A stretch of 64,000 nt of DNA from Diabrotica undecimpunctata. Taxonomy: Eukaryota > Arthropoda > Insecta > Coleoptera > Chrysomelidae. Below the pieces are notes generated by a model. The model was not told the origin of the DNA and did not search any database. It was given only the letters and a program-made list of their open reading frames with translations. Made by a program: the position numbers and the translations under genes. The DNA lies in the NCBI RefSeq assembly GCF_040954645.1, contig NC_092808.1, positions 82,771,889 through 82,835,888 on the forward strand. The letters run 5' to 3'. Position 1 is the first letter of the stretch; each line of letters opens with the position of its first letter. Positions 33,836 through 45,629 of this stretch are shown in pieces.

Positions 33836-34207
33836 AATTATTTAAACGACGGCAATGACAAAAAAGGAAAAAAACAAGAATTAATTTATTACAGAAATTA
33901 TTGGTCTGGCTCATATATAATATATAGTTAAGATTGTTAAAGCATGTTCAATGACGAAGTAATTGTTAAAAGCGAGAAAAAAGTATTGAACTTAGACGTC
34001 AGCTGTGTAGTTTAACGCTTTTTGTGTAATATAAAGAAAATTTTTAAAACCAAAAATTTACATCACGTAGTATATACCTGCCCCTAACGTTTTAAAAATT
34101 TTTTTAAGGAAATCAGATTATTTTTCTGGTTTTCTGGAAGGAAGTTTCTGGAAATTTGGCATGAAGATATCAACAAAAAAATGAATGAATAGATAATAGA
34201 TTATTTA

Positions 34208-34676
34208 TTACGCAAAAGTAAAAAAGCGTTGCCGCATTTTTCCTTGTGTCAATATACTGGCGCTAACTTTAAATTTTTTATCCCAAATTTTCAGTTTCCT
34301 CTTATTCTTCTCTTTCTTTACTGTTTCCCTTAAATAAATTTCCAAAACGTTATTTTTAGACTTTTTTTCTAAAATTGTGATGTAAAATGCTATTTCCAAC
34401 AACTTTTATTCCACTTATTTTTGTCAGGAGAAAAGAATAAAAATATGGGTCTTTACTAGTTACAAGCAACTTTTCCGAGAGATTTCTATATAATTCAAGT
34501 AAGGACTCCCTATATTTCACTTTTTCACAGCTATTTTTAAATAAATTCCAACTGGGACAAAATTTTGTTAATTCTTTTTCTTTGAATACAATATTTAGCA
34601 TATTTTTTAAATTACTATATCTACGGTAAGCCTTTGTCGCGATAGCATTTAATTTGGTATTACTCGTTGTGATCAT
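34208..34676 (-). pseudogene. Unrecognised protein-like frame with one frameshift
   Basis: A 106-residue frame from 34676 (MITTSNTKLNAIATKAYRRY, SNLKNMLNIVFKEKELTKFC) runs into the frame 34402-34208 (LEIYLRETVKKEKNKRKLKI) after a shift in an A/T run near 34365. Together ~165 residues, Lys/Asn-rich. I do not recognise a family. It may be the remains of a mobile-element protein or chance in AT-rich DNA. Confidence 0.25.
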
Positions 34677-34689
34677 ATAACTTTAATTT

Positions 34690-35530
34690 GATATTAGACG
34701 GTTGGGACTATGGTTCTAAGGATTGTTAATTTTTGTTTGTTGTCTATAAAATCAATTTTAAGTAGTTTTTAGTTTTACTCTAAATATCATTTTAAACAGA
34801 ATTTTAGATAATATTATTTGTTTTAAGCAAAATTTTTAAATAAAAAAATCTAAGATCTAAAATATTTGTTGTATCCTTTTTAGTAAGGCAGAGTTCCTTT
34901 ACATAGAAAAAAAAAACTGTATAAACTTCAGCATAATATTTACGACCAATATTATCACAAGTCCCAAAAAAAGTAGAAATTTTTTTTCACAGAAAGAAAA
35001 TGAAAACATTTATAACATTAATATTTATAAGTTAATAATTATTATTACCATTATAACTTTATTAGACTTACTTGCCTCTTGTTACATTTACCTGTCACTA
35101 CCTGTCAATGATACTTTCATCATTACGAACGAAGTATTATGTGACTTATGTACAATCTCACAACACTACATCATACCAGTTTAATTTGTATTTCTAATTC
35201 TTAACAAATAGTCTCAACAAATAGTTTTGGTTTGATTCGACGTTTGTTAACAATTGTATTGAGACAATTAAGTATTTAAACGTTAATAAAAACCGTTGAA
35301 TATAATTGGTTCGACTAGAATTACACTAAAAATATTTTATGACTTACAGCTATAATTCCTCCTGTTTGTATAAGTATTTTGGTTTATAACAGCTGAGATA
35401 GGGTTAATGCCCAATTTAAAAATAATATATTTTTGTGTAACTATGGATAAAAATGGTATTAATAAATGTATTCTTAATAAATATTTATTTACAAGAGCCA
35501 TAAATACTTTAATTTGTCTCATATTAAAGA
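34690..35530. other. AT-rich DNA, no gene seen
   Basis: No recognisable frame or repeat. Confidence 0.4.
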
Positions 35531-35537
35531 AAATCTA

Positions 35538-35806
35538 CAGTGGCTCACAGCTTAAATGATGCAGTCGCTAATCAATAAAACTAGCTTGTGGCAGTGGCAA
35601 TATTATGTACTGTAATACATGAAAGAAATAAATATTTATTGTTATTTAACTTTGGTATATTTGAAACCCAAAAATAGCTTATGCTAATGTAGAAGACATA
35701 TAGCAATTTAATTTCAGTATGTAATTTTTTTCTAATAAATATTGAGCCACTGACACAAGCTAGTTTTATTAATTAGCGAGTGCATAATTTAAGCTGTGAG
35801 CCACTG
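35538..35806. mobile_element. Tc1/mariner-type MITE (269 bp) with TA duplication
   Basis: Ends CAGTGGCTCACAGCTTAAAT, then ATGCA.TCGCTAAT.AATAAA and ACTAGCTTGTG, in near-perfect inverted orientation (~65 bp arms, about five mismatches). TA flanks both sides (35536-35537, 35807-35808). The centre is AT-rich and noncoding. Confidence 0.85.
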
Positions 35807-35888
35807 TACATGATTACAAATATTGCAGACTAAGATATATGCATTAATCACAACATATATTACAATAATTATAGATTACGACTCAAAA

Positions 35889-36070
35889 ATTGTTGTAAAT
35901 CGTTAAAAACCATCGATGATGTTGAAAAATCAGTAATAGTTTTAGTTGTTGTAAGATGTAGTTTAAAATATGTAAGGGTATTTTCTGTTAATCTAAATCC
36001 AGTAAGATAAATTTGACAATAAGAGAGGAGCTGGTTTTATTAAATATTCAAATGGATAAAAGAAAATAAA
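35889..36070 (+). repeat. Dispersed repeat, copy A
   Basis: Shares TTGTTGTAAATC.TTAAAAA, GTTGTTGTAAGATG.AGT and GACAATAAGAGAGGAGCTGG with 49057-49275 in the same order and orientation. Unclassified. Confidence 0.6.
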
Positions 36071-36539
36071 AAAAAAATTATGTATATTTTCTTTGTTTAA
36101 TCAATTTTATTCGCTTTATAACAGTCTTATTTAATATTATTGACTTTCTTACTCCTTATCAGATACTGATAACTCAATGGTTATTCATTTTTTTTATGTA
36201 TTTTTAGTATGTTTTTTAATTATTATATTCGGTCTCTAAAGTTAGGCAGATGTTTGATTTTTTCCAGTTATAATTACTTATACTGGAGAACTGGTATTTG
36301 CTAAAGTACACAGATTATTACCTAGGAATCACTTGTAGAATTATAACTAACAAAGTTAGTATTCTTTAGACAATCTTTAGATTTGTATATTTTTTATATT
36401 TATCATTAATTTATATTTACAAAATCCAAACAATAATTTAATAATAATGAAAAATTATAAAAAGACAATTCTGACAAACCTTTACAAAATATAACAAAAC
36501 CTTTAGACTAAAGAGTTAAGCCGCTCTCTATTGCTCAAT

Positions 36540-37000
36540 ACTGACCTGAGCCTTTAGTTTTATCCAAAATTGGTAGTAAATTGCAGCTCACTACTTCTTT
36601 ATGCAAAAATAGACTCCTCCCTGTTATTAAAAAAAGAATTTGCTTAATCCGTTTCTGAAGCATATTCTGTACCTATATATTCAAGTAGGTTGAGGTCTGG
36701 AGATTGTGTTAGCTAACAATTAACATCTATTCTCTTAAACATTTCACAGTATTTTAGCTAAATACTATAGAGCGTTGTCATGCATTAAAAAAATCTTTGG
36801 TTGGTCTACAGCTGCTGTGTATATGTGCTGCGCGCATATATTTCAACTTCATACGAACTTCCATTAAAAAACCATGAAGTAGAAGAAAATCACTTCTTTC
36901 TCCAACACTTATACCTCATCATGACATAAATGTACCACCAAGATAACTATGGACTTCATGAACTATGCAATTAGATCTAGACACACTATAAGCATTTTTG
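36540..37000 (-). pseudogene. Tc1-like transposase remnant (DDE part)
   Basis: The minus strand reads FLMHDNAL...AKIL, ENRC, LLANTISRPQPT, then YRYRICFRNG, matching MQDNAPCHTA..., ENR...L.WP.QSPDLNPIE. The aspartate of DNAP is kept; SPDLNPIE is decayed. Confidence 0.5.
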
Positions 37001-37179
37001 AGTTTGGATAGCGGCCAACTAGCTTATTTATTAGTCTAATTTAAATGCTTCTGATGTCAAATTCCTAGTTTTTCAATTTTCTGCTTACATTCAAAGAATT
37101 GTAATTCCCGTCAAGCATAAAGAATAAATTATATATAGGCCATATATTGATATGGCCATATATCAATATAGGCCAAGGG

Positions 37180-37560
37180 CCATATTGATATATGGCCCTT
37201 GCAGAGACAGCGTGACAAACGAATGGAGGGGCAGATACAATAACGAGCTAGAGTCTCTATTCGGAAAAGAAAATCTAGTCAGATATATAAAGACCAATAG
37301 ACTGAGATAAGCAGGGCATGTGATACGCAGTAACGACAATCGCCTTATAAACAATGTGTTCTGGGAAAGACCAGAGGGAAGAAGGTCTGTAAGGCGGCCT
37401 AGAAAAAGGTTGAAAGATGCAGTCAAAGAAGATCTAGAGAAAATGGGAGTGCGACAATGGGAATTACTGGCACAGGACCGACAAACATGGAAGGCAATAG
37501 TAAACGCAGCAAAAACTCACAATGAGTTGTATTGCCATTGATGATGATGATGATGATAAA
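37180..37560 (+). pseudogene. LINE 3' end with GAT repeat tail
   Basis: Open piece 37320-37541 reads VIRSNDNRLINNVFWERPEG, RRSVRRPRKRLKDAVKEDLE, KMGVRQWELLAQDRQTWKAI, VNAAKTHNELYCH and stops. It is followed by (GAT)n (37543-37558), the kind of short tandem tail that ends many insect LINEs. Upstream residues RDSVTNEWRGRYNNELESLF are also visible. It is 5'-truncated but relatively fresh. Confidence 0.75.
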
Positions 37561-37749
37561 GAATAAATTAATCTGATTATTTACGGCTTATTGGTATAAA
37601 CAGGTCTTTGTAACTGCCTGGTAACCAAGAATGTCTCAGCAACTAAGTAAAGTCAGCTTTTTTGTCTTAACAAATAATCGCTTATTACATCCGAACGACT
37701 ACGGTTCCTCAGGCGAGTACCAATCAGACAAAGATGGGTTGTTTTTATT

Positions 37750-37850
37750 TGAAATTATTGTATCAGCCGGATTTTAACTTACGACCCCTGAGCTTGCACG
37801 CTTAATAAGTTAATGCTCTCCCTACTGAATCACCGAAGTAGATACCACTC
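37750..37850 (-). repeat. tRNA-like SINE head
   Basis: On the minus strand GGTGATTCAGTAGGGAGAGC (A box-like) is followed by GGGGTCGTAAGTTAAAATCC (B box-like) at tRNA spacing. Stem pairing is poor, so it is not a working tRNA. Confidence 0.5.
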
Positions 37851-37859
37851 GCAGTTATA

Positions 37860-39395
37860 TGCTAACTGCAACTTACGAACTAACTTATATTAAGTGAGTT
37901 GTCTGTTTCTTTTGGTTTAAAAAGCGATCACAATCTCTTTTATTTGGATTGTAAATCTTTTTTAGCGTACCTTTTTGTCCAGTATATAGTTAGCTTAATG
38001 ATGTCATTGTCAAAGTCTGTTTATAAGATTTGTGAAGTTTTTGAACAGCTACTACATGGTACTTTTTTTTGGTGGCACCTCCTCAGCGTATTTTAATCGG
38101 TCTCAACATTATTTTTGGGTTACACGTATTCCTGACATGATGTTTCAAATAACACTGAATATTGTTAATGATATTAAACTTATTTTTATGTCTTGTTTTA
38201 GAATATTTTTTTAAATGTTTAAATGTCAATAGTAGATTATATTAAAATTTTAATTATTTTCCAAAAGAATATCAAAGTTATTCAAACTTTTGTATATCAT
38301 CAAGAAACTTTGTTGATGCATGTATACTGTCTATTAGTATATCACTAATCAGTTATATAAACATATTTTTATATTGTAATCGAAATAACTTAGTATTTAC
38401 GGTAAGGTAAAACTATCTATTAACGGCCTATAAAAATTCGTTATGTAAATCCGGCATATGCAAAAAATTGAAATTATTTCTAAATATATCTAAGTTGGTT
38501 AAACTGAATACTACGGCGCGTGTGTATCCAAACGAGACATTTTGTATATTTTCTGTATAAAGTAATACGTATTCAAGTAATGCGCAAACTATTTTCCTTT
38601 ATTTTAAATCTGCTCCACCCATTATCTATTTTAGTTTTGTGTCGCAGGCGCGCTTTTCATCTGATCGTCGCACCTTTCTTAATCAAAAATTCAGTCACTT
38701 AATTTTAAATGTTAAATAAATGTTTAAAGCTCTATGTTTTGCATTGCAGAATAATAACAAAAGACAATAAAATTGAAAACTACGTAAAAGTAATTAGTTT
38801 AAGTATAGATAAACACGAGTTAGATATACGAAAAGCGCAAAAGTCTACTGAAATTTTAAAAGAACACTTTTATTCGTTTTCGTATTCTACAAATTCTATT
38901 TAGATTTTAATCATAATTAAATAATATAATTCTACATACCTAAATGAGTAGAAATACACGACCTATTTTACAAACAAATATAAAAAATGTACTTTTGGCT
39001 ACTATTAGGTATGTTCATAAGTAGATACTATTTTTAGTAGACTTTTATTTATAGGAACTGTGAAATGTGAAATACAAGCCAAAATTAAAGAGTATGAACT
39101 TAAACTTGAACTAAAACACACGTTTATGATATGCTGAGAATTGACTGAATTGACAAAAAAAAAACAATAATTACTTTGTCCATTTCATTTTAATTTGGTT
39201 GATGTATTGATAAAAGTTGCTGTTTAATTTGTTTGTTTTTTTTTTGTAAAAACGGTTAGTTCGTTAAATCGATACTTAGCTATTCGCTAATAAACAAAAA
39301 TAGAACAAGTCGTTTTAGCAATTTAGAAAATGTAACAAGTTCAACTTTTCTAAAAGACAGAAAACGTGTGCGTTATATAAGAAATGTACTATACT
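37860..39395. other. AT-rich DNA, no gene seen
   Basis: Short frames only; no family features and no clear repeats. Confidence 0.4.
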
Positions 39396-39398
39396 AAG

Positions 39399-41266
39399 TG
39401 ACATAGAAATCCGAACACCCAGTTTAAATGATTTTATTTTACTAAAATTTTGTATTGTACATAAGTACTTAATGAAGCATAATAAGTAAATGATTAAAAT
39501 TTTAAAATGATTACATTGCTTTAAAGCTCTTTTACCTTTAATAATGTGTGGATGCACCCCGATGTGTTACGCATTCTTCAACGCGCCTAGGCATGCTTCT
39601 GATCAGGTGGTCAATGTCCTTTTGTTTTATCTCATTCCAGTCAACCACCAACTCCTCTCGAAGTGCTTGTAGAGTCTGAGGAGGACGTTGCAAATTGAGA
39701 AATCTCCAACCCATCATACCCCACACGTGCTCAATTGGGGATAAGTCGGGAGATCTTGGTGGCCATGCTAACAATGTGACATCATTATGTTGAAAGAAGT
39801 CTATTGTGACTCTTGCAACATGTGGTCGGGCATTATCTTGTTGGAAAGTTGGATTTGCCGGGGTGTCAAGATAGGGTAAAAGGTGGGGTTCTAGAACTTC
39901 TTGGATATAACGCTGCGCGTTCGTGTTACCTCTGATAAAGATTAAAGGTAACCTGGAACCATAAGCTATAGCACTCCAAACCGTAACTCCAACAGTGTGA
40001 TAAACATGTCTTTCAACAAAAAACTGTGGATTCCTCCTTTCACCACGTCGCCTTCTGTTTGGGAAAGTATGTACTTACTATTTATTTCTTATTTTTACAT
40101 TTAATATTTTTCTGTTACGGTACTGTAATGTGATCTAATATAATGCTATGTATTCTAACGACTTTCGTAGAATATACTGTTTCCTGTTATTTCGTAAAAT
40201 TGCTAAACTGGTTGTCTCATGTATTATGTTATAAGTGCGGAGAATTTGACTTCTCTTTTGTATTCTGTGTCACAAATATGCACACGTGTGTACGGTTTCG
40301 TATTACGGTCTCAATTAACTTAAATTATCGCATTCAAAAGCACAATACAATAGGGTGATTTATTGATGTACCCTCTTTCACCCAACGGCCAAAAGATTCT
40401 TTTCTGACCTGCAATCTCAACATTTCATCTCAAGACAGCGAATCAAACGGACCTAGTGCGTGATAGGTTCTAGCCATCGAGCGTCGGCGGGCGCCCCGAC
40501 GCGGTACCAACGAGATTTCCTTGGCTACGACTCCAATAGTTCAAAGGGTAAGTCTATATTCTTTGTACAAACATCAATAATGAGTAAGACCAGTTATTTT
40601 CCTAATTTATTTACAGTTGTGTTTGCTATTTGTCGCTAATTTATTCACAAACAAAATATCGCATTTTTACTTTATAATTATTTATCTATTATCATTTAAC
40701 CAGCGACCTCTTAAGTTTTATACAAAACACCTTCTAACCCTCGCTTAACCATCGTGCATGCCTTAACAAAATCGAGACTAGTCACTAAAGACAATACTGT
40801 TCCATTCCTGATTTCAGAGTGACCGTTCTCTGCGCCACTGAAGGCGATTACGGCGGTGTTCTGGAGTTAAAGGGAGGACCCAGTGTGGTCGGTATGAAAA
40901 CAGGTCAAAACTTCTCATTCGTCGGTAAACACTTCGAATGCCAATAGGTCTTCCGTGTTCTGCAAACCATTCATTTGCAATGGAGCTTGTAGTGGAGAAA
41001 CGGTCTCTTAAGGCGAATGATCTTAGGGGGCGATCTTTACGGTCTGTTGTTCTACGGCGGCGTCCAGTGCCCCTTGCTCTTTGCGTACGGCCTTCTTGAA
41101 GCCATGCCTGACAAAACCTAACCACGGTGTCTATACGTCTTTGCACTCTAACTGCAACTTCCCGAAAAGAAAGTCCAGCTTCCCGAAGTCCCATTATACG
41201 GCCCATATCAAACTCACTAAGTTGACGAAATCGTACAGGTCTCCGTACTCTAGGCATCGTAACCAA
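39399..41266 (-). pseudogene. Tc1-like transposase (DD34E), split by a solo LTR
   Basis: The N-terminal half (41266-40814) has two helix-turn-helix regions (MGRIMGLREAGLSFREVAVR, ANEWFAEHGRPIGIRSVYRR) and a TPEHRRNRLQWRRE link. A shift follows, then EWNSIVFSD with a stop, carrying the first catalytic aspartate. After the inserted LTR the frame resumes at ~40050 as RRGERRNPQFFVERHVYHTV, FQQDNARPHVAR (second aspartate) and SPDLSPIEHVW (glutamate), ending at 39538. Downstream, 39399-39424 (AGTGACATAGAAATCCGAAC) looks like the Tc1 terminal repeat. The other end is missing, replaced by a foldback arm at 41290. Confidence 0.85.
40056..40729. mobile_element. Solo LTR (674 bp) inserted in the Tc1 transposase
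   Basis: Starts TGTTTGGGAAAG and ends TACAAAACA (TG...CA). It is flanked by the 5-bp duplication CCTTC (40051-40055, 40730-40734). The transposase reading frame resumes exactly across the duplicated site. There is no internal coding. A 5-bp duplication suits a Ty3/gypsy or BEL element. The middle (40470-40520) is GC-rich (GTCGGCGGGCGCCCCGACGC), unlike its surroundings. Confidence 0.8.
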
Positions 41267-41284
41267 TCGTAAAGATTAATTAAT

Positions 41285-41500
41285 ATTTAAATGGGAATAA
41301 GCCACAATTAAAGGTTAAAATACATTTATTGACGTTTCAATTTCCACTTCGGAAATCGTTCTCAAAATACAAACATTAGTAAATTAAACAAATTTTGTTT
41401 TTGTTACTTAGTGAAAAATTCTTCTAATAATTTAATTTAACTATTAAATAACTAAATAATAAAAAAATCCTACGGACGTCGGTAGGTCATCTCACACCCC
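41285..41500 (-). repeat. Foldback-family arm, inverted
   Basis: ATTTAAATGGGAATAAGCC, ACAATTAAAGGTTAAAAT, TTATTGACGTTTCAATTTCC, ACTTCGGAAATCG match the left arm of 59219-59725. It continues through the same AT-rich stretch with TTGTTACTTAGTGAAAAATT. No second arm follows. Confidence 0.75.
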
Positions 41501-41509
41501 AGGAAGGGA

Positions 41510-42080
41510 ACTCGTATATTTTTATCTTAATAATACACACCGATTAATATATTTTATCTTAATTAGTTTCGTTTAGTTTAGGATAGATTGAGTTCCTTTT
41601 TGGGGAATTTCAGTTCTTTAAAATATAAGAAACTAATTTTTTTCTTTAAAAATTTTGTTTAATAATTTTAGTAATTTCTAAAATTTGTTAAATATAATAC
41701 AGAATTTATTGATCATTTTTATTTTTCATTATTATCTAGTATTTATGTTCAATTGCTGCATTTAGATTATCATTATATTCTAAAATAGTATTTATATAAG
41801 TCGATGAGCAGAGTAATAAGTGTTTATGCACGTATATTACGTAAAAAGAAGTATTCCCTTCAAAAAATATATCATAAAATTTAAATTATAGAGAATATTT
41901 GTGATACTATACATTTTTATAGATTTGGAAACGTCGCAGTCAACTCTCAATATGGCCGCCCAAAAAGTGTGAAATTTTCAATTTTCAAAGTAATTTTTTA
42001 TTTAAACAAATGGAAATTCCGCAAATTTTTTTTTAAATAGCTTAAAATAATGTATATTTTCAAGATTTACAAAAATTTTT
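41510..42080. other. AT-rich DNA, no gene seen
   Basis: Nothing recognisable. Confidence 0.4.
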
Positions 42081-42084
42081 CACG

Positions 42085-42185
42085 GAATTGGGTGGCTGAT
42101 AAATGTGCCGGAACCGTAATATATAAGTTTGTTTTATAAAAATATGTCTCAAATTAGGGTGGCTAATAGATGTGCTGGCACCATT
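42085..42185 (+). repeat. Imperfect direct repeat upstream of the Merlin transposase
   Basis: GGGTGGCTGATAAATGTGCC and GGGTGGCTAATAGATGTGCT lie ~70 bp apart, each followed by GG.ACC. They may derive from the element terminus. I find no inverted partner on the right side. Confidence 0.4.
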
Positions 42186-42431
42186 ATAATGAAATATTTT
42201 TTGATATCAACAAAATAATAAATTTTGCTCATATAACCTGTTTGATTTATTATGGCTTTTTGCATTGAAGTTTGACAGCGACTGTGCGAGGTTGCCAATT
42301 TTTGTGATAGGTTTGTTTCAGTTTTTAAATATTTTAAATGATATTTATTTAAACAAATCAAAATATCTCTGGATGAAATTTATAAATTGTCAAAACAAGT
42401 TTAATTTATGTTTTGGTTTTATTCCTGAAAA

Positions 42432-43390
42432 ATGGAAGTGAATTCTATTGTTGACATAAATAATATAACACAAAAAAGCGATACTGAATTAATTCAATAT
42501 TTACAAAATATTGGATTACTTAAAGAACAATTTAAATGTAAAGTTAGACAATGTCGACGTCCATGTGTAGTGAGACAGAAAAATGGGTATAAATTAAACC
42601 ATGGTTTTTGGTGCGGCAAATGCAAAAAAATGTATTCCGTATGTACAGGTACATTTTTTTGAAGGATTGAGAGTACCAGTCAGGACTCTATTTTATGTAA
42701 TGTGGCTTTGGGCAAGTCAGACGCCAGTTAAAAGTGCCGCAGAAATAATTAATTTGGAAAAACGATCTGTTATACAGATATATCGGTATTTGAGAGATGT
42801 GGTTTCTTGGAAACTTTTACAAGAGGAAGAACCATTTTTATTGGGTAAAATAACAATACAAAATATTAACATTTAGTTACTTTTCACATTCTTATTATTG
42901 CAGGTGGAGAAGGACACACAGTTCAAATTGATGAAAGTGTTGTAACAAAACGAAAATATAACCGTGGTAGAATAATTAAAGAACAATGGGTTTTGGGAAT
43001 GTACGATATAGTTTTAAAAAGGGGGTACATAACATATGTAGAAAGTAGGAAAGGAGAGGTATTGGTGGAGATTATTAAAAAACACGTCCATGAAGGTAGT
43101 GAAATTTGGACAGACCAGTGGAAGGGATATTCCAACTTAAAAAATTTAGGGTATATTCACAAAACTGTGAATCACTCTAAATTTTTTAAAGATCCACTAA
43201 CAGGGGTCTGTACAAATCAGGTAGAAGGGTATTGGTCTCGTCTTAAACAATACCTAAGACGACTTGGAGTGATGAGCTCTCCATTTCTACCGGAATACAT
43301 CGACCAATTTATGTGGGATGCATTATATGGACGCAATGCTCATGATAGGTTTAAGAACATAGTAAATTGCATTAGACAGAGATATAACTA

Positions 43391-43391
<1 letters not shown>
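42432..43391 (+). pseudogene. Merlin (IS1595/ISXO2-like) transposase with one intron and a 1-bp frameshift
   Basis: Starts at ATG 42432 (MEVNSIVDINN). A four-cysteine region follows (CKVRQCRRPC, WCGKCKKMYSVCTGTFF), the zinc-binding N-terminus of this family. One extra T in a run of seven (42653-42660) shifts the frame; beyond it comes VMWLWASQTPVKSAAEIINL with a helix-turn-helix. A 59-nt intron (42845-42903, GTAAAA...TTGCAG) joins LLG to GEGHTVQIDES. Catalytic positions: IDES (D), WTDQWKGY (D), NQVEGYWSRLK (acidic third). It ends QRYN at 43391, followed by (AT)n. Apart from the T it is complete, so a recent loss or a sequencing error. The intron is inferred from frame and splice sites. Confidence 0.88.
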
Positions 43392-43392
<1 letters not shown>

Positions 43393-43470
<78 letters not shown>

Positions 43471-43471
43471 T
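43393..43471. repeat. (AT)n microsatellite
   Basis: Begins two bases after the Merlin stop codon, broken once by ATGTAT. Confidence 0.95.
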
Positions 43472-43479
43472 AAAGTATA

Positions 43480-44100
43480 GTATGGTATGTTTTTTTAGAT
43501 TAGGTTGAATTAGATTAGCTTAGGTTAGATTGATTTAGTTAGTTCTTTAGTTTTGTAAATTTTCCTTCATGAGCCGCTATATATCCTAGTGACTCCCATA
43601 GATCCTCGATTAGCCATGCTCCGTAGGAGCAGTATACCCACTAATATATTTTATGTTAATTAGTTTTTTTTATTTAAGAAGACCTGCCAATGCATCACTA
43701 CCTATCCTAGATCACTTTCATGTAGATAAATATTCACCAGTACTAGTATTCATACACATTCAGCTATCAATAACTGGAAGATAATTTACAGATGAAACCA
43801 TAGTAAGACTTAAATCTCAAGATGGTTGTAGTTGTGATAAAGTATACGAATATCGAAAATTTTTATTATGAAAATTTATTTGGAATTAAAAGCTATGTTC
43901 TAGTATGCAATTACACCCTTCTAACTGAAAAACATTTTTTTTCAAATTACCGATACCCAACATCATTTTTATTTATTATAAATATGATAACTCTTTTCTT
44001 ATTAATTATATGAGAAAAAGTATTCTAGATTTAAAAACTATGTTTTAATATGTAAAAAAAAAATTTTCTCAAATAATCGATACCTAAGACCACTGGTTCA
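43480..44100. other. No gene seen
   Basis: Contains TTAGGTTAGATT-like short repeats (43500-43540) and otherwise unremarkable AT-rich DNA. Confidence 0.4.
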
Positions 44101-44105
44101 ATATA

Positions 44106-44910
44106 TAATAAATCAGTGCAAATTATGGCCTCTGTTAATGATATCAATATTGTTGGGAGAACGGAAAACGCTGTACGAGAGGAATTACAGAGCATTAAAA
44201 GAATCAGCTACTAAAATGGGTTTAATAATAAATACCAACAAAACGAAGTATATGCAAATAAGCATGCAACCACAAATCCTACGACCACTTCTTATAGAAA
44301 ACGACGTCATCGAAGCAGTGAACGAATACCTGGGAGTGCTCCTTAACACTGAAAATAATACTACCGCAGAGATAAACCGCAGAATTTGCACGGCCAACAG
44401 ATGCTATTTTGGGTTTAATCTCCTCCCTAAATCCATAATTATTATATCGAGAAATAAAGATAAAACTCTACAAAACAATAATACGCCCAGTCCTAACATA
44501 TGGTTCAGAGACCTGGACAAAAAACAATGAGAACATGTGAGGATCTATGGCGAATCTATGGAGCAGTGAATGACAATGGAGTGTGGAGAAGACGATACAA
44601 GTTCGAACTTTATAAACCCTTTTAATAAACCAGGAACATGAGGTGGACCTGAGGACATCTGAGGTGGATAGGGCATGTAATGCGGATGGAACAAAATGAC
44701 TAAGCTAGAAAAACGCTCCTTGATAGACTCATTGGTAAGAGAAGAAGAGGTAGACCCAGAACAAGGTTCCTTGATAACATCGATAAAGACATGAGAAATA
44801 TGAGAATACGTGCTTGGCGAAGAAAGGCGATGGATAGGGACGACTGGAGAGAAATTCTTAAGGAAGCTAGGGCCTATGCAGGATTGTAAAGCCAGAATGA
44901 TGATGATGAA
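44106..44910 (+). pseudogene. LINE ORF2 3' part with ATG repeat tail
   Basis: Reads VNDINIVGRTENAVREELQS, IKESATKMGLIINTNKTKYM, then VIEAVNEYLGVLLN, INRRICTANRCYFGFN. A shift leads to RPVLTYGSETWTKN. After further shifts the last segment reads RWIGHVMRMEQND and DWREILKEARAYAGL, followed by (ATG)n at 44896-44910. This is the region after the reverse transcriptase catalytic motif. It is 5'-truncated and broken. Confidence 0.7.
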
Positions 44911-45039
44911 TCGATATCTAACATAATTTTTATTTATTACAAACATGATAACTATTCCGTCCCGATAAAAAATGATTTTTATATGAAATTATTTTCACAT
45001 AACAAAATTCATTGAAAATATAATGATTATTAAAGAGTT

Positions 45040-45629
45040 AATAGTCTTTTAAATAAAAGAAATTAAAGACCACCAAAACAAAACAAACGAAGCTCTACTT
45101 AAACTGACAGTAGAAAACGAAAAATTAAAAAAAAATCAGGATATAAGAAAAGAGAATTCAGAAATAAGGAGAGAGTTACAAGAAATAAAAAAAGTAGTCG
45201 AAATAATCTAAAAAAATAGAAGAAAAAACAACATTGTAATGAATGGTCTAAAAATGGATACAAATGAACCAAGCAGTCTAAAAGAAAGAATAAAAGGGTT
45301 TTTAATAAACATCTTCAAATTGATATTACACCTACAACAGTAAAAAAATAGGCGAGAATACATGCGTAATAGAACTAAGAAATAAAGAGGAGAAACACGA
45401 GATCATGGCAAAAAAATATAAACTAAAAAACGTAGGAGAGAAAGTATTTATCAATGATGACTTGACTAGAGAAGAGAAAGAAAAGCAGAAACACCTAAGA
45501 AATTTTGCAAAAAACGAAAAAGAGAAAGGCAAAGGCGTCAAAATTGGTTACAACAAGGTGTTAGTAAACCAAGAAGAATGGAGATTGAACAAAATAAAAA
45601 AGGAACTGGAAAAACATCCAAAAAACTAG
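45040..45629 (+). pseudogene. ORF1 of a two-ORF LINE, coiled-coil and RRM-like protein
   Basis: Begins in a long Lys/Glu coiled coil (NEALLKLTVENEKLKK), then KNNIVMNGLKMDTNEPSSLK, and after a stop ENTCVIELRNKEEKHEIMAK, KYKLKNVGEKVFINDDLTRE and VKIGYNKVLVNQEEW. It ends KHPKN at 45629. The layout (coiled coil, RNA-recognition-like fold, basic end) is that of ORF1 in many LINEs; the protein binds element RNA. At least two stops are present. ORF2 starts about 170 bp downstream. Confidence 0.6.

Noticed and set aside
39399..39424. Complete Tc1 element with both terminal repeats
   Set aside because: Only one plausible terminus is seen; the side next to 41266 runs into a foldback arm.
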